Positions 41,672-52,253 of a stretch of 64,000 nt of DNA are shown piece after piece; positions within the stretch are counted from its first letter, which is position 1; each line of letters starts with the position of its first letter. Made by a program: the position numbers and the translations under genes. Below the pieces are notes generated by a model, which was not told the DNA's origin, ran no database searches, and saw only the letters and a program-made list of their open reading frames with translations. Source of the stretch: Rhodopirellula baltica SH 1. Lineage in GTDB: Bacteria > Planctomycetota > Planctomycetia > Pirellulales > Pirellulaceae. The DNA lies in assembly GCF_000196115.1 (NCBI RefSeq), contig NC_005027.1, positions 2,418,001 to 2,482,000 on the forward strand, read 5' to 3'.

Positions 41672-44600
41672 ATGGCCGCTGCATTGATGTCTTCTCAAAG
41701 AGTGCTCTCGGTCTGGATGCACCGAACCGTCCGGTACGTGGCTGGTTCGCTGGTCATGGCCTTGATTTGCGCTGGTGCGAATGCTGATGGTTTGAACCCG
41801 CAGGAGTCGTTCTTTGAAGAAAAGGTTCGACCGCTGCTGATTGAACACTGCCACGAGTGTCACGGCGATGCACTGCAGGAATCCGATCTGCGGCTGGATT
41901 CGCTGGGGACGATTCTGCAGGGCGGAATCAGTGGTCCAGCGGCTGTTGCCAAGAACGTCAACGAGAGCCTGATCATTGATGCGGTGCTTGGTCGTCGCGG
42001 GATGGAAATGATGCCGCCGGACGGGCCGCTAGAAGAAGATCAAATCGTGACCCTGCGGCGTTGGATCAACATGGGGTTGCCGTGGCCAGCCAACGCAGAA
42101 GATTCAGAGGACTCGAATTCCGAAGGAATGGCGCCGGCACTGGGTGACCAACAGGCGATTGGCCAGGTCGCCAAATCACACTGGGCATTCCAACCGCTGC
42201 AAAAGCCAGAGGTTCCAACAACCTCCAAACCGGCGGATCAAAAGGCGAAGCATCAAAATCAACCAGCCCATCCGATCGACGCTTTCGTCGCTTCGTCGCT
42301 TGAACGCAACGGTTTGACGCCGGGAAAAGTCGCGTCTCGAGAGGTGATCGTTCGCAGGCTGCACTTCGACCTGATTGGATTACCTCCCACCTACTCTCAG
42401 GTGCAAGCATTTGTCAACGATGAACGCGACACGGACGAGGTGGTGGCGGAATGGATCGAGACTTTGCTGTCCGACCAGCATCACGGAGAACGATGGGCAC
42501 GCTACTGGCTGGACCTGGCCCGGTACGGTGACACTCGCGACTGGCAGGCCCAGGCGGAACTTCGTTACCCGTACGCCTACACATATCGCGACTACGTGAT
42601 CGAATCGCTGAACACGGACAAACCTTATGATCAATTTGTTCGCGAACAGATTGCAGCGGACTTCTACGCCGAGGACGCCGATTCACCATCGCTGGCTGCT
42701 CTTGGTTTCTTGACCGTCGGCCCACGCTTTCGAAACAACCGCCTGGAACAGATCGCGGACAAGATTGATGTGGTCGGACGTGGTTTGATGGGGATCACGG
42801 TCAGTTGTGCACGCTGTCACGATCACAAGTACGATCCGATCCCAACGGAAGACTACTACTCGTTGTATGGCGTGTTCGCCAGTTGCGATCTTCCCGAGAC
42901 GCTGCCTCGGATTGAGACGGAAGTGTCTTTCTCCGATGAAATGAAAGCGGATTTCCAGGCTCAACTGACCGCCAAGCAGAACGAACTGTCTGAGTACAAA
43001 GCCGACTTGCGAAAGCAGGCGATCGCCGACCTGAAAAAGCAGCTGCCAAAGTACCTGGACGGCTTCTATCTGTTGTCGATCGCTCGTGGAAAAGAAATCC
43101 GTGGTGTGATCGGGCAGTTGAAGATCAAAGAGACCGCGATGACGCCGCTGAACACGCGTTTGGCGGCTGACCTGAAGAATCGTTCCGATATTTCGCATTC
43201 TGTTCTTGGTCCCTGGAACCAAGCGTTGAGCGCGAACAAGAAACAGTTCGACACTCAATTGCCACGATGGATGAAATCCTGGGCGGAGAACGAGGATCTG
43301 AATCCGCTCATCCGCGATGGTTTGATTGCGTCGAACCCAAAGACCCAGCGTGAATTGATTGCCGCCTACGCAGGTGTGATGGACGACGTGTTGCAGGCTT
43401 GGAAAGCGACGTCGAAATCGGCTGACGCCAAGAACGATCACCGAGCGATCAAGTTGGCAGATCCCGATCAGGAAGCGATCCGTCAGCTCTTGATGGCTGA
43501 GGGCGGTTGGTTTGATCTCGACGTGGAAGCGGTCGCGCGAGCATCACGCTTGCTTGGCAAAGGACGCAAGGAACTGGGCGATCGCGAAAAGGCAATCGCC
43601 GCAGTTGAATCGACTCACCCGGCCGCGCCACCAAGGGCGATGGTGTTGGTCGACGCGAAGAAACCTGTCAATCCGTTCGTGCTGCTGCGTGGCGAAGCGA
43701 ACCGTCGGGGTGATCGCGTACCGCGACAGTTTTTGTCGTTATTGTCGAATGTCAGCGATGGTCCATTCACCGATGGCAGCGGACGACGCGAACTTGCCGA
43801 AGCGATCACGTCGGCGGAAAACCCGTTGACCGCTCGCGTGTTGGTCAACCGAGTTTGGGCTCGTTACTTTGGACGCGGCTTGGTGGATTCGTTGGACGAT
43901 TTCGGATTGCGAAGTTCACCTCCATCGCACCCGGAATTGTTGGACTGGCTGGCCAGCGAATTCATCGAACAAGGTTGGTCGATGAAGTGGTTGCACCGCA
44001 CGATCACGACCAGTCACACCTACCAGCAATCTTCCGACCTGCGTGAAGATGCCTTTGCGATTGATCCTGAGAACCGTTGGTTGTGGCGGCAGAATCGAAG
44101 ACGCCTCGATTTCGAAGCGATGCGGGATTCGATCGTTTCGGTCGCCGGCACCATCGATCTCACCGTCGGTGGACGCTCGGTCAAGTTGAGCGAAACGCCG
44201 TACACGACTCGCCGCAGTTTGTACGCTTACGTTGACCGCCTCGAACTCGATCCGATCTTGCGGACATTCGACTTCGCATCGCCGACCGCATCCGCAGCCT
44301 CACGGGCGGAAACCACCATCCCGCAGCAAGCGTTGTTCTTCATGAATCACCCGTTTGTTGCCGAGCAGTCACGAGAACTGGCCGATCGTATTGCCGACGA
44401 AGTCGATGACAACACGACCGACGCGGCAACGATCACGGCTCTCTACCGACGAGTGTTTTCGCGTGATCCGTCAGCGGATGAAATCACGATGACAAAACGG
44501 TTCCTGGTCGCAGCAGCGGAAACTGACGGGCAGGCACTTGGCGGAGTTTGGCGGTATGGTTGGGGGAACATCGCCAGCAAACCCAAGCGGGCTGGTGACC

Positions 44601-45133
44601 CAGCGGACGACTTCATGCCACTTCCGTATTGGTCCGGCAAGGCCTACCAAGCATCGGAAGCATTCCCTGACCCGAAGTTAAAGTTCCTGCGTCTGTCGGC
44701 CACCGCGGCTCACTGCGGCGTCAATCCGGCTCATAGTATCATTCGTCGCTGGGTGGCTCCGGCCGATGGAGCGGTGCGAATCGCCAGCAAACTGACGCAC
44801 GCCCGACCCAATGGCGATGGCATCACGGTGTCAATCCGAAGCGGTGACTTCCGCACGACGGACAAAGTCGCTCGGGGAACGATCAATCCGTCGGTCGCTC
44901 GTTTGTCAGTGAAGGCAGGCGACGTGATCGATTTTGTTGCCAGTCCGGGAGCCAATTCCAACTCGGATTCTCACACCTGGACGATCACGATTGCGGGCAT
45001 TGACGGTGAGCTCAACGGTGATCGTTGGCAGTCGCAAAAAGACTTCGCGCCACCCGCACCGCAGCCGCTCGGACGTGTCGACCAATTGGCCCAGGCTCTG
45101 ATGTTGACCAACGAATTCCTTTATCTCGATTGA
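41672..45133 (+). CDS. Planctomycete heme c/DUF1549/DUF1553 protein
   Basis: This 1153-residue exported protein has a signal peptide ending near residue 39 (G-A-N-A-D). A planctomycete cytochrome-type domain has C60-H-E-C63-H64. DUF1549 (about 205-440) begins H-P-I-D-A-F-V and contains a second motif S-C-A-R-C-H-D-H-K. DUF1553 follows (about 680-960; N-P-L-T-A-R-V-L-V-N-R-V-W). Residues 975-1125 are an extra beta-rich domain inserted before the final helix L-A-Q-A-L-M-L-T-N-E-F. These proteins act extracytoplasmically with DUF1501 partners, probably in carbohydrate oxidation or uptake, but no reaction is proven. Confidence 0.92.
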   Translation: MAAALMSSQRVLSVWMHRTVRYVAGSLVMALICAGANADGLNPQESFFEEKVRPLLIEHCHECHGDALQESDLRLDSLGTILQGGISGPAAVAKNVNESLIIDAVLGRRGMEMMPPDGPLEEDQIVTLRRWINMGLPWPANAEDSEDSNSEGMAPALGDQQAIGQVAKSHWAFQPLQKPEVPTTSKPADQKAKHQNQPAHPIDAFVASSLERNGLTPGKVASREVIVRRLHFDLIGLPPTYSQVQAFVNDERDTDEVVAEWIETLLSDQHHGERWARYWLDLARYGDTRDWQAQAELRYPYAYTYRDYVIESLNTDKPYDQFVREQIAADFYAEDADSPSLAALGFLTVGPRFRNNRLEQIADKIDVVGRGLMGITVSCARCHDHKYDPIPTEDYYSLYGVFASCDLPETLPRIETEVSFSDEMKADFQAQLTAKQNELSEYKADLRKQAIADLKKQLPKYLDGFYLLSIARGKEIRGVIGQLKIKETAMTPLNTRLAADLKNRSDISHSVLGPWNQALSANKKQFDTQLPRWMKSWAENEDLNPLIRDGLIASNPKTQRELIAAYAGVMDDVLQAWKATSKSADAKNDHRAIKLADPDQEAIRQLLMAEGGWFDLDVEAVARASRLLGKGRKELGDREKAIAAVESTHPAAPPRAMVLVDAKKPVNPFVLLRGEANRRGDRVPRQFLSLLSNVSDGPFTDGSGRRELAEAITSAENPLTARVLVNRVWARYFGRGLVDSLDDFGLRSSPPSHPELLDWLASEFIEQGWSMKWLHRTITTSHTYQQSSDLREDAFAIDPENRWLWRQNRRRLDFEAMRDSIVSVAGTIDLTVGGRSVKLSETPYTTRRSLYAYVDRLELDPILRTFDFASPTASAASRAETTIPQQALFFMNHPFVAEQSRELADRIADEVDDNTTDAATITALYRRVFSRDPSADEITMTKRFLVAAAETDGQALGGVWRYGWGNIASKPKRAGDPADDFMPLPYWSGKAYQASEAFPDPKLKFLRLSATAAHCGVNPAHSIIRRWVAPADGAVRIASKLTHARPNGDGITVSIRSGDFRTTDKVARGTINPSVARLSVKAGDVIDFVASPGANSNSDSHTWTITIAGIDGELNGDRWQSQKDFAPPAPQPLGRVDQLAQALMLTNEFLYLD

Positions 45134-45145
45134 GTGTCATCTGTG

Positions 45146-46603
45146 ATGTTTGAAAACAATTTCACCGACCGCCGCACGATGCTCCGTCGCAGCGGGATGG
45201 GCATGGGGATGTTGGCGTTGGCCGGTGTGCTGCGAGATGGCGGCATGCTGGGTGACGGCATCGGTTCTTCCGGAGGACTGTTCGCCGCGGAACCAGCGTC
45301 TCCCGAAGGAAACGCCAGCAGTCTGGCGGTCCGGCCGACGCACTTTCCGGGCAAAGCCAAACGGGTGATTCACTTGTTCGCCAACGGCGGCCCCAGCCAG
45401 ATCGATACGTTCGACCCCAAGCCGATGCTGGCCAAGATGCATGGCAAGACGCTCGACGACAAACTGAAAAACAACCGGCGTTTGGGCGGCGTCGCACATC
45501 AGTCACCGTTCAAGTTTCAAAAGCACGGCAAGTCGGGAATTGAAATCAGCGAACTGTTTCCCGAACTGTCCAAGCATGCCGACAAGCTGTGTGTGATTCG
45601 TTCGATGGTCACCGATGTCCCCAATCACGAGCCCGGTTTGATGATGATGAACTGTGGCGACATCGTCCGGCCGCGTCCCAGCGTCGGTGCGTGGACCTTG
45701 TATGGAATGGGCACCGAAAATCAGAGCTTGCCCGGTTATGTGGTCATGTGCCCGTCGGGTTTGCCAACCGCTGCGACCGCGAACTGGCGGAACGCGTTTT
45801 TACCAGGCATCTTTCAAGGCACGCACGTTGACACTCAGTACACCAACCCGGAGGAATTGGTCGCCAATATCGACAACGATTACTTGGTGCCCTCCCAACA
45901 AAAACGGCAGATGGATTTGATTCAAAATCTGAATCGAATGCACCTGGCCGATCGCAGTGACGATGCCCAGTTGTCAGGCCGCATCGAGTCGCTCGAGCTT
46001 GCGTTCCGGATGCAGGGGGAAGCACGCGACGCGTTTGATATTTCCAGCGAAACCAAAGAGACGCAGGAGATGTACGGCGACTCGCTTCAAGGACGTCAAA
46101 TGCTGATCGCTCGGCGGTTGAGCGAACGCGGTGTTCGCTATGTCCAGGTCTATCACGGTGCCGGCCAGCCCTGGGATTCACACGCATCGATCGAACGCAA
46201 TCATCCACGACTGGCCCGTGAATGCGATGGTCCGATCGCAGCGCTCCTGCACGATTTGGATCAGCGAGGTTTGTTGGACGAAACGCTGGTGATCTGGGGC
46301 GGCGAGATGGGTCGTACGCCAACGGTTCAATTGCCAGTCTCAGCGAACCCGGGACGCGACCACCACGACAACGGGTTTACGGTCTGGATGGCGGGCGGCG
46401 GCGTGAAAGCGGGCACGACGTACGGAACCACCGACGAAGTGGGACTGAGCGTTGCCGAGAATCCCGTGCACGTCCACGATTTACATGCCACAATCTTGCA
46501 CTTGCTCGGCTTTGACCACACGCGGCTCACGTATCGATATGCGGGACGAGACTTCCGCCTGACCGACGTCCACGGTCACGTCGTCCACGACATCATCAGC
46601 TAA
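45146..46603 (+). CDS. DUF1501 family Tat-exported protein
   Basis: This 485-residue protein has a twin-arginine leader (D-R-R-T-M-L-R-R-S-G-M-G-M-G-M-L-A-L-A-G). The body resembles the alkaline-phosphatase/sulfatase fold family DUF1501, with F-A-N-G-G-P-S-Q-I-D-T-F-D-P-K-P, N-H-E-P-G, W-D-S-H, G-G-E-M-G-R-T-P and G-R-D-H-H. It is 12 bp downstream of the heme/DUF1549 gene; the pair is the standard planctomycete arrangement. GTG codons at 45134 and 45143 are alternative starts. Confidence 0.93.
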   Translation: MFENNFTDRRTMLRRSGMGMGMLALAGVLRDGGMLGDGIGSSGGLFAAEPASPEGNASSLAVRPTHFPGKAKRVIHLFANGGPSQIDTFDPKPMLAKMHGKTLDDKLKNNRRLGGVAHQSPFKFQKHGKSGIEISELFPELSKHADKLCVIRSMVTDVPNHEPGLMMMNCGDIVRPRPSVGAWTLYGMGTENQSLPGYVVMCPSGLPTAATANWRNAFLPGIFQGTHVDTQYTNPEELVANIDNDYLVPSQQKRQMDLIQNLNRMHLADRSDDAQLSGRIESLELAFRMQGEARDAFDISSETKETQEMYGDSLQGRQMLIARRLSERGVRYVQVYHGAGQPWDSHASIERNHPRLARECDGPIAALLHDLDQRGLLDETLVIWGGEMGRTPTVQLPVSANPGRDHHDNGFTVWMAGGGVKAGTTYGTTDEVGLSVAENPVHVHDLHATILHLLGFDHTRLTYRYAGRDFRLTDVHGHVVHDIIS

Positions 46604-46985
46604 CGGGCATTCATCTGCTCCGTTTGGGCGTTCGTCCATGTCGTGCGTGGGAATCGTGGCGGAGGCCAAACGACTTGCCGGATCGCACCCAATAGGCCGG
46701 ATCAAGGAACAAAGAGACGCCGCTCCGGCAATCCGCCCTGCAACCTGCGGGAACAGCGCTTCGCTCGGTCCGGCCTACAATTTCTCTCGCGCACCAGCCC
46801 TTACCGGCGACCATGAAAAGGGGATTGCAAACAAAAGATCGATGGTCTCAACAATGCCCCCGTCATTCTTTCTTTGGCTTTGATTTCGCCGACAGCGAGG
46901 ACACTCATTGCCAATACTCGTTTAGTTCCCAAAGGATGCGAGATCTGTCAAACCATCAACCTCTGGCAAGTTATACGTGCAATCA
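46604..46985. other. 382-bp gap with a single TAGGCC repeat unit
   Basis: A unit related to the 37.6-kb array runs from about 46692 to 46779: TAGGCCGGA (46693-46701) and TCCGGCCTA (46769-46777) are exact complementary ends. Nothing else recognisable is present. Confidence 0.6.
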
Positions 46986-47273
46986 ATGAAGCCAAAATCC
47001 ACTCGCCCCACCATGTACGACATCGCGGGGATGATTGTCGCCACGATGTTCTCGGTTGTGGTTGGCTTTCTACTGGGCGCTGCATTTGCAGTTGGACTTG
47101 GTGTGTACAGCCAAGCACAGAACCCGAATGATGCGTCTGCCGGCAGCGTAGCGATCATCGCTATATTCACTGGTCCGTTGTTCGCATTCGTCGGCGGACT
47201 GTTTGGACTCGTTTCATCGGTGAGCTTTTTCATGAAACGACGTGAAGGGATCGATGCGACAAAGCGTGAATAA
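46986..47273 (+). CDS. Hypothetical two-TM membrane protein
   Basis: This 95-residue protein has TM segments at about 11-35 and 50-76 and a basic C-terminus (F-M-K-R-R-E-G). A GTG at 46977 is an alternative start. No family recognised and no clear ribosome site. It lies just before the IS4-family element. Confidence 0.55.
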   Translation: MKPKSTRPTMYDIAGMIVATMFSVVVGFLLGAAFAVGLGVYSQAQNPNDASAGSVAIIAIFTGPLFAFVGGLFGLVSSVSFFMKRREGIDATKRE

Positions 47274-47510
47274 CGGAACCATTCGACAGGAACGGCGAGA
47301 TACCCGCGACTTCGTTTCTTCGAAAGCTGGATGAGCAAAGTCAGAGTAGAACCGTTGTCCTCAACTGTTCCGTCGAGCAAACCTCCACCGCGAATCCTCT
47401 TTGCAACTGAGTCCCTGTCAAACCGTTCGCGTCATGCCGCTCGACGACAGCGGCCAGCCACGCAAACATTTGGGGACAAATGTTCTACTCTCATTCCATG
47501 CTCGACCTCC

Positions 47511-49285
47511 GAAAAGGGGACGGGGGCAATAGTGTTCGGCCCGACGTTTGCCGGCCGACGCTGAATTGCTAGTATCGATAATTTGGCCTGTCTTCGCTCG
47601 CTGGGCGAGAGTGTCTCGTTCGTGCTTCAAGGAGACTGGCGGGCAGTTGCGATGATGTGAAACATTCACTGGTTTGCATCCGCCAGAGTCGAGAGGCGTG
47701 AAACCGGTTTGGCTCATGCGTCGATCTTGCTTTACTCCTGCGTTGAGCGGGCAATCGTTGGTTTGCCATGCCAACCAAAACCAAGCGACTCAAAAGACGA
47801 AAGCTTCCTGATGACCAGGGCGAGCGAACACAGGAATCTCTCGTCAAGCCAAAGATCAAAATCGAAGGCCTCAAATACTTCGCCATGCTCAAGCCCCTGC
47901 TCGAGCATCTTCACGAACATGAGTGCCAGCGTGATACCGCTGGTAACCGTACGCTGCACTACGATCAGTATTGCATGCTCGTGTTGCTGTATGTCCTGAA
48001 CCCCACTGTCTCAAGTTTGCGAGCAATCTCGCAGGCCAGTGAGTTGACGAAAGTACGTAACAAACTGAGCAACGAGAAAGCTTCGCTGGGATCGCTATCC
48101 GAAGCCGGTGGGCTGTTCTCTGCAGACCATCTCAAGCCAGTCATTGAGGCCTTGTCTGCTGAAGTCAACGATGCTGCCCCGGACCCGCGACTGAGCAGCA
48201 TTCAGCAAACGATCACCGCCGTGGATGGCTCACTTGTCAACGCGTTGCCGTCGCTGATTGCCGCATCCATTCTGAAGCAAACAACGGGCTCAGCGCTGGT
48301 GCGATGGCGACTACACACACACTTTGAGGTCAATAACCTGCTGCCTGCGCGAGTCGACGTGACACCTGATGGCGGTGGGCAACACGATGAACGGGCCGTT
48401 CTCAAACGAGTGCTCGAAGAAGATCGCCTGTACGTGATGGACCGTGGCTATGCCAAGTTCTCGCTCTTCAATTCAATCGTCGCGTCATCGAGTAGCTATG
48501 TTTGCCGACTACGTGACAACACGGTTTACGAGACGACTCAAGAACTTGAGTTAACCGAAGGTGACCGTGCTGCGGGGGTACTCAGCGATACGATAGTAAA
48601 GCTTGGAGGATCGAGCAGCAGCTCAAATTCCCCTGATCATCCGATCCGGTTGATCCAAATCCGCTGCACGCCTCATCAAAACCGCACTGGCGGAAAGGCG
48701 AGAGGTTCCAAGGCCCCCAACAGCGATGGGATCCTTCGCATTGCCACCAATCTACTGAATGTACCTGCTGAAATCATTGCCCTGATCTACGCCTACCGAT
48801 GGACAATTGAAATCTTCTTTCGGTTCTACAAGCAACTGATGGGCGGCGATCACTTGATCAGCCACAACGCCAATGGAATCCAGATTCAAGTCTACTGTTC
48901 GGTGATTGCCTGCTTGCTGATCAACCTGTGGACTGGATCTCGCCCCACGAAACGAACGTTTGAAATGATCAGCTTCTACTTCCAAGGCTTAGCCACTGAA
49001 GAGGAGCTGATTGCTCACATCGAAAAGCAAGCAGCTGCAGAAGAGGCAAAGCGTGTCAAAGAGGAGCGTAAAGAAATTTGCTAATCGGCGTTGCGGGAGG
49101 TCATTTTGCCTGACTGGTCTCGGCATGAATGCTGCGCGGTCCCAAACACAAAAACGCAACGGCCCTGGGCAAGCCGGATCGCTTCGCATCCTTCGCAATG
49201 AACCCACACTCAACTCGCCAACCATCCGCCAATATTCCAGCCCGGCAAACGCCGGGCCGAACACTATTGCCCCCGTCCCCTTTTC
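47511..49285 (+). mobile_element. IS4-family insertion sequence with long inverted repeats
   Basis: The left end GAAAAGGGGACGGGGGCAAT continues AGTGTTCGGCCCGACGTTTG and CCGG. The right end (49243-49285) is its reverse complement over about 44 bp with one visible mismatch. Between them lies one intact transposase gene, for a total of about 1775 bp. No target-site duplication is obvious (CTCGACCTCC on the left, CTAAAGCTCC on the right). The near-perfect ends suggest a recent arrival. Confidence 0.85.
47768..49084 (+). CDS. IS4-family DDE transposase
   Basis: This 438-residue protein has the YREK signature Y-A-Y-R-W-T-I-E-I-F-F-R-F-Y-K exactly spaced as in IS4 (Y-x2-R-x3-E-x6-K). A-V-D-G-S gives the first Asp and V-M-D-R-G-Y-A the second. 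The C-terminal coiled coil (I-E-K-Q-A-A-A-E-E-A-K-R-V) is charged. The reading frame is intact. It fills its element with short flanks. Confidence 0.93.
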   Translation: MPTKTKRLKRRKLPDDQGERTQESLVKPKIKIEGLKYFAMLKPLLEHLHEHECQRDTAGNRTLHYDQYCMLVLLYVLNPTVSSLRAISQASELTKVRNKLSNEKASLGSLSEAGGLFSADHLKPVIEALSAEVNDAAPDPRLSSIQQTITAVDGSLVNALPSLIAASILKQTTGSALVRWRLHTHFEVNNLLPARVDVTPDGGGQHDERAVLKRVLEEDRLYVMDRGYAKFSLFNSIVASSSSYVCRLRDNTVYETTQELELTEGDRAAGVLSDTIVKLGGSSSSSNSPDHPIRLIQIRCTPHQNRTGGKARGSKAPNSDGILRIATNLLNVPAEIIALIYAYRWTIEIFFRFYKQLMGGDHLISHNANGIQIQVYCSVIACLLINLWTGSRPTKRTFEMISFYFQGLATEEELIAHIEKQAAAEEAKRVKEERKEIC

Positions 49286-49813
49286 CTAAAGCTCCCTCTC
49301 TCCATCTTCACCCTCTAGGCAGAAGGGTCGAGCGAGGGGAGGTCGAACGGTGACTACCCGGTTCAGTGTCGATCCGAACCAAAACTCAACCTGTTGACTA
49401 CCACGAAACACACGAAAGCACTTCTCCGAGCATTTCGCATTCCGGTCAACGAAATTGAAAAGAAGTCGATCAAGAAACCTAGTGAGAACTCAACCATGCC
49501 GACCCCAACTTTCTCTCGTCCACGTCGGAATGATTAGTGTGCAATGAGCGAAGATCAGTGTTCTCTTCAACAGGGACACTAATCGGCACTGATAGACACT
49601 ATTCTTTGCGCGGTCCTGTTGGTGCGAGAGACCAGAATGGGAACAGTGGGCAACAACCAAAGCACGCCGCACATTCCACCAAATCTCCCCCTCTCCATCT
49701 TCATTCTTCAGGCAGCAGGATCGCGCAAAGCGAGGGGAGCCGAGTAGGCCGGATCAAGGAACAACGTGACGCCGCTCCGGCAGTTCACCCTCCAATCTAA
49801 AAAGGGGACGGCC
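49286..49813. repeat. 528-bp gap of dispersed repeat units
   Basis: Unit 1 (49291-49438, from CTCCCTCTCTCCATCTTCAC to ACGAAAGCACTTCTCCG) recurs at 51730-51889, and in shortened form at 49690-49745 and 53038-53070. An ATTAGTGT/GATCAGTGTT palindromic unit (49532-49615) recurs at about 4508 and 52876. A cut TAGGCC unit lies at 49744-49790. No gene. Confidence 0.75.
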
Positions 49814-51289
49814 CTAACGGGATGCGTCTGTTGCCTTCTTTGGTGGCGTTGGCCACACGTGGGAATGTGCGGTGAGCTCTTTGTAGTAAGCGTTCAGCTT
49901 GCGTTCCAAGGCCTTGGTTCGTTCAGGATCCTGTGCCGAAACGTCGGTGGATTCGTTGATGTCCTGAGTGACATCGAAGATCTGAATGTCCGTCAGGTTT
50001 GCCTGACGGGCTTGGTCAGCGTTCTGATCCGAAATGTTTTGCAGCTTGGGAAATTGGCCATGGTTGAGTTTCGCAAGCACTTTCAACTTGCCGTCCCGCA
50101 TGGCGACTCGCTGTTCGTTGATGGCGTTGTAATAGATCCAAAAGAGCGGCTTGGGGCGTTGTGCGGCTGGGTCAGCGAGCAGTGGCAAGACATCGGTGCC
50201 ATCGAGTTTCAAGTCGGAGGGAATGGAGGCACCTGCTAAGCGGCAAAAGGTGGGAAGGAGATCGAGCGACGAAACGACCGTATCAAGCGTTTGGCCGGGT
50301 TCGATTTCCCCGGGCCAGTTGACGATTCCTGGCACACGAAATCCGGCTTCGGTTGTATGCAATTTCATGCCACGCAGCGGCCCCGGTGAACCGTAGGAGC
50401 GATTAGCACTGCGGTATCGATCGAGCGTTTCGGGGCCATTGTCAGACGTGAAAACGATCAGCGTGTCATCCCGTTTGCCAAGTTCTTCGAGCCCCTTCAC
50501 CAACCGACCCACCGCCGCATCGACATTGGCAACATTGGCGAAGTACTGGGCCTCGTCTTCGTCCACCGCAACGTTCCGGTACTGCGCGACGAGTGCTTCC
50601 GGCGAGGCGACGGGTTCGTGAGGTTCATGAAATGGCAGGTAGAGAAAGAAGGGTTGGTCTTTTTCAGAACGACGGTCCAACCACTGCAAGGCTTCGGTCA
50701 CCACGAACTGACAACTGAACTCATCAACCTTCCCGATCGGTTTGCCGTTGCGAACAAAGTTTTTTGGGAATTGATGAGAGGGCGCCGCGTTGTTTTGGGT
50801 TGCCAGGTAGTGATCGAAACCAAAGTCATCGGGCTGCGGTTGAGCGGGGTCGTTGAAGCGAGAGTTGCAGTGCCACTTGCCCGCCATGCAAGTGGCGTAT
50901 CCCGCGTCGTTGAGCAATTGCGCGATGGTGATTTCATGGTCACGCATGTGAACTTGGTCGCGAGCGTCTGGTCGTGGGTTCCGGGCTTCGGGGATCCAGT
51001 CATAAACGCCAGCTCGATTGGGGCTGCGTCCGGTCAATAGCCCAACCCGCGAAGGCGAACAAACGGGGGCCGCCGAATAGCAATTTGTCAGCCGGATGCC
51101 GGTGGCCGCCAACTGATTCAGGTTGGGAGTTTTGATGTGGGGATGGCCGAAACATTCCAGGTCGCCGTATCCCAGATCATCGCAGAGTACGATCACAAAA
51201 TTGGGGCGTTCGGCTGCCCACGTTGAATGGTTGAACAGGGCCGACGCGAGGAAAAAAGAGACACTGAGGGCGATTGCAATTGATTTCAT
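49814..51289 (-). CDS. Secreted type I sulfatase
   Basis: This 491-residue protein has a signal peptide (1-25, T-W-A-A-E). R-P-N-F-V-I-V-L-C-D-D-L-G-Y-G-D, the formylglycine motif C77-S-P-S-R, A-G-K-W-H and F-T-S-D-N-G-P are all present. It belongs to the same broad sulfatase class as the pair at 32.5-35.5 kb, but sits alone between repeat-rich regions. Substrate unknown. Confidence 0.94.
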   Translation of the reverse strand: MKSIAIALSVSFFLASALFNHSTWAAERPNFVIVLCDDLGYGDLECFGHPHIKTPNLNQLAATGIRLTNCYSAAPVCSPSRVGLLTGRSPNRAGVYDWIPEARNPRPDARDQVHMRDHEITIAQLLNDAGYATCMAGKWHCNSRFNDPAQPQPDDFGFDHYLATQNNAAPSHQFPKNFVRNGKPIGKVDEFSCQFVVTEALQWLDRRSEKDQPFFLYLPFHEPHEPVASPEALVAQYRNVAVDEDEAQYFANVANVDAAVGRLVKGLEELGKRDDTLIVFTSDNGPETLDRYRSANRSYGSPGPLRGMKLHTTEAGFRVPGIVNWPGEIEPGQTLDTVVSSLDLLPTFCRLAGASIPSDLKLDGTDVLPLLADPAAQRPKPLFWIYYNAINEQRVAMRDGKLKVLAKLNHGQFPKLQNISDQNADQARQANLTDIQIFDVTQDINESTDVSAQDPERTKALERKLNAYYKELTAHSHVWPTPPKKATDASR

Positions 51290-52253
51290 GAAAGCATTCT
51301 CGGTTGAAAGTCACGGTGATCCGCCTGGGGATCGATCCCGGTCACGAGGAAGGCGACTCGCTGGACCGATATCGATCACACAGCCGCCAGGACGCGTCGT
51401 TGTTCGAGCTCTTGATCGTTTCCAAACGTCCGGGCGGTTGATTCGAAAACCATCATAGATAATCTCAGCGACGGGCGTACAACCAACGTGTTGCCAAACG
51501 ATCAAGCATTCCCGGCGAGCGCAGTGACGACGCAATCAGTCACGGCAAAACGGAATGACAGCACGGCTGAACGTGAACGCTCGCAGCTCTGCATCGATCA
51601 CCGCCTCGACGACGGATGGGGCTTTGCGACAATCCCGCAAGCTGCCAACCAAATACATCAAAGCGGACGGGGAAGAAAACGAATGAAGGACTCAACAATG
51701 ATCCCCGTCGCCCATTCTTCGCCTGATTCGCCCTCTCTACCTTCACCCTCCAGGCAGGAGGGTCGAGCGAAGCGAGGGGAGGTCGAACGGCGACTGCCCG
51801 TTTCATCTTCAACCCCGTCCAAAACTCAAACAGTTGCCTATCACCAAACAGACGACCGACACGAAAGCACTTCTCCGAAAACTTTCCTCTGCAGTTGAGC
51901 AAATACGCAGGTGTCATCGGGTATGTGAGCCGTTGGCGTTGGCCAAGGTTTTCACGCGCAACCGAGGCTAACGCCCAAACGGCTCACATGGTTGTGCCCG
52001 ATCATTCCAGCCGACCTGCATAAACAACCACTCACGACACGTGAGTGTTCATACTTCCGCGTCGCCTTCAAGTAGGCCGGATCAAGGAACAACGTGACGC
52101 CATTCCGGCATTGGGATTGTGAATCGTCAAAAGATCGCCACGCTCGATCCGGCGTGCAATCGAGACGCCACGTCACTCACCTCGGTGGAAGGCTGGTACC
52201 ATTTGGCAATTCGTTTCGACAGCCCGCCTCGCTTTTTCAATCGCAGTCGTTCC
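51290..52253. repeat. 964-bp repeat-rich gap
   Basis: Second copy of the 49.3-kb unit at 51730-51889, with ACCCTCC/GGAGGGT arms. A palindrome at about 51920-51990 has GTGAGCCGTTGGCGTT at its left and AACGCCCAAACGGCTCAC at its right. A TAGGCC unit lies at 52072-52157. A 136-codon frame (51488-51898) runs through a repeat and is not credible. No gene. Confidence 0.7.

Noticed and set aside
51488-51917. Plus and minus frames of about 130 codons
   Set aside because: Half of each lies in a dispersed repeat that also occurs in other gaps.
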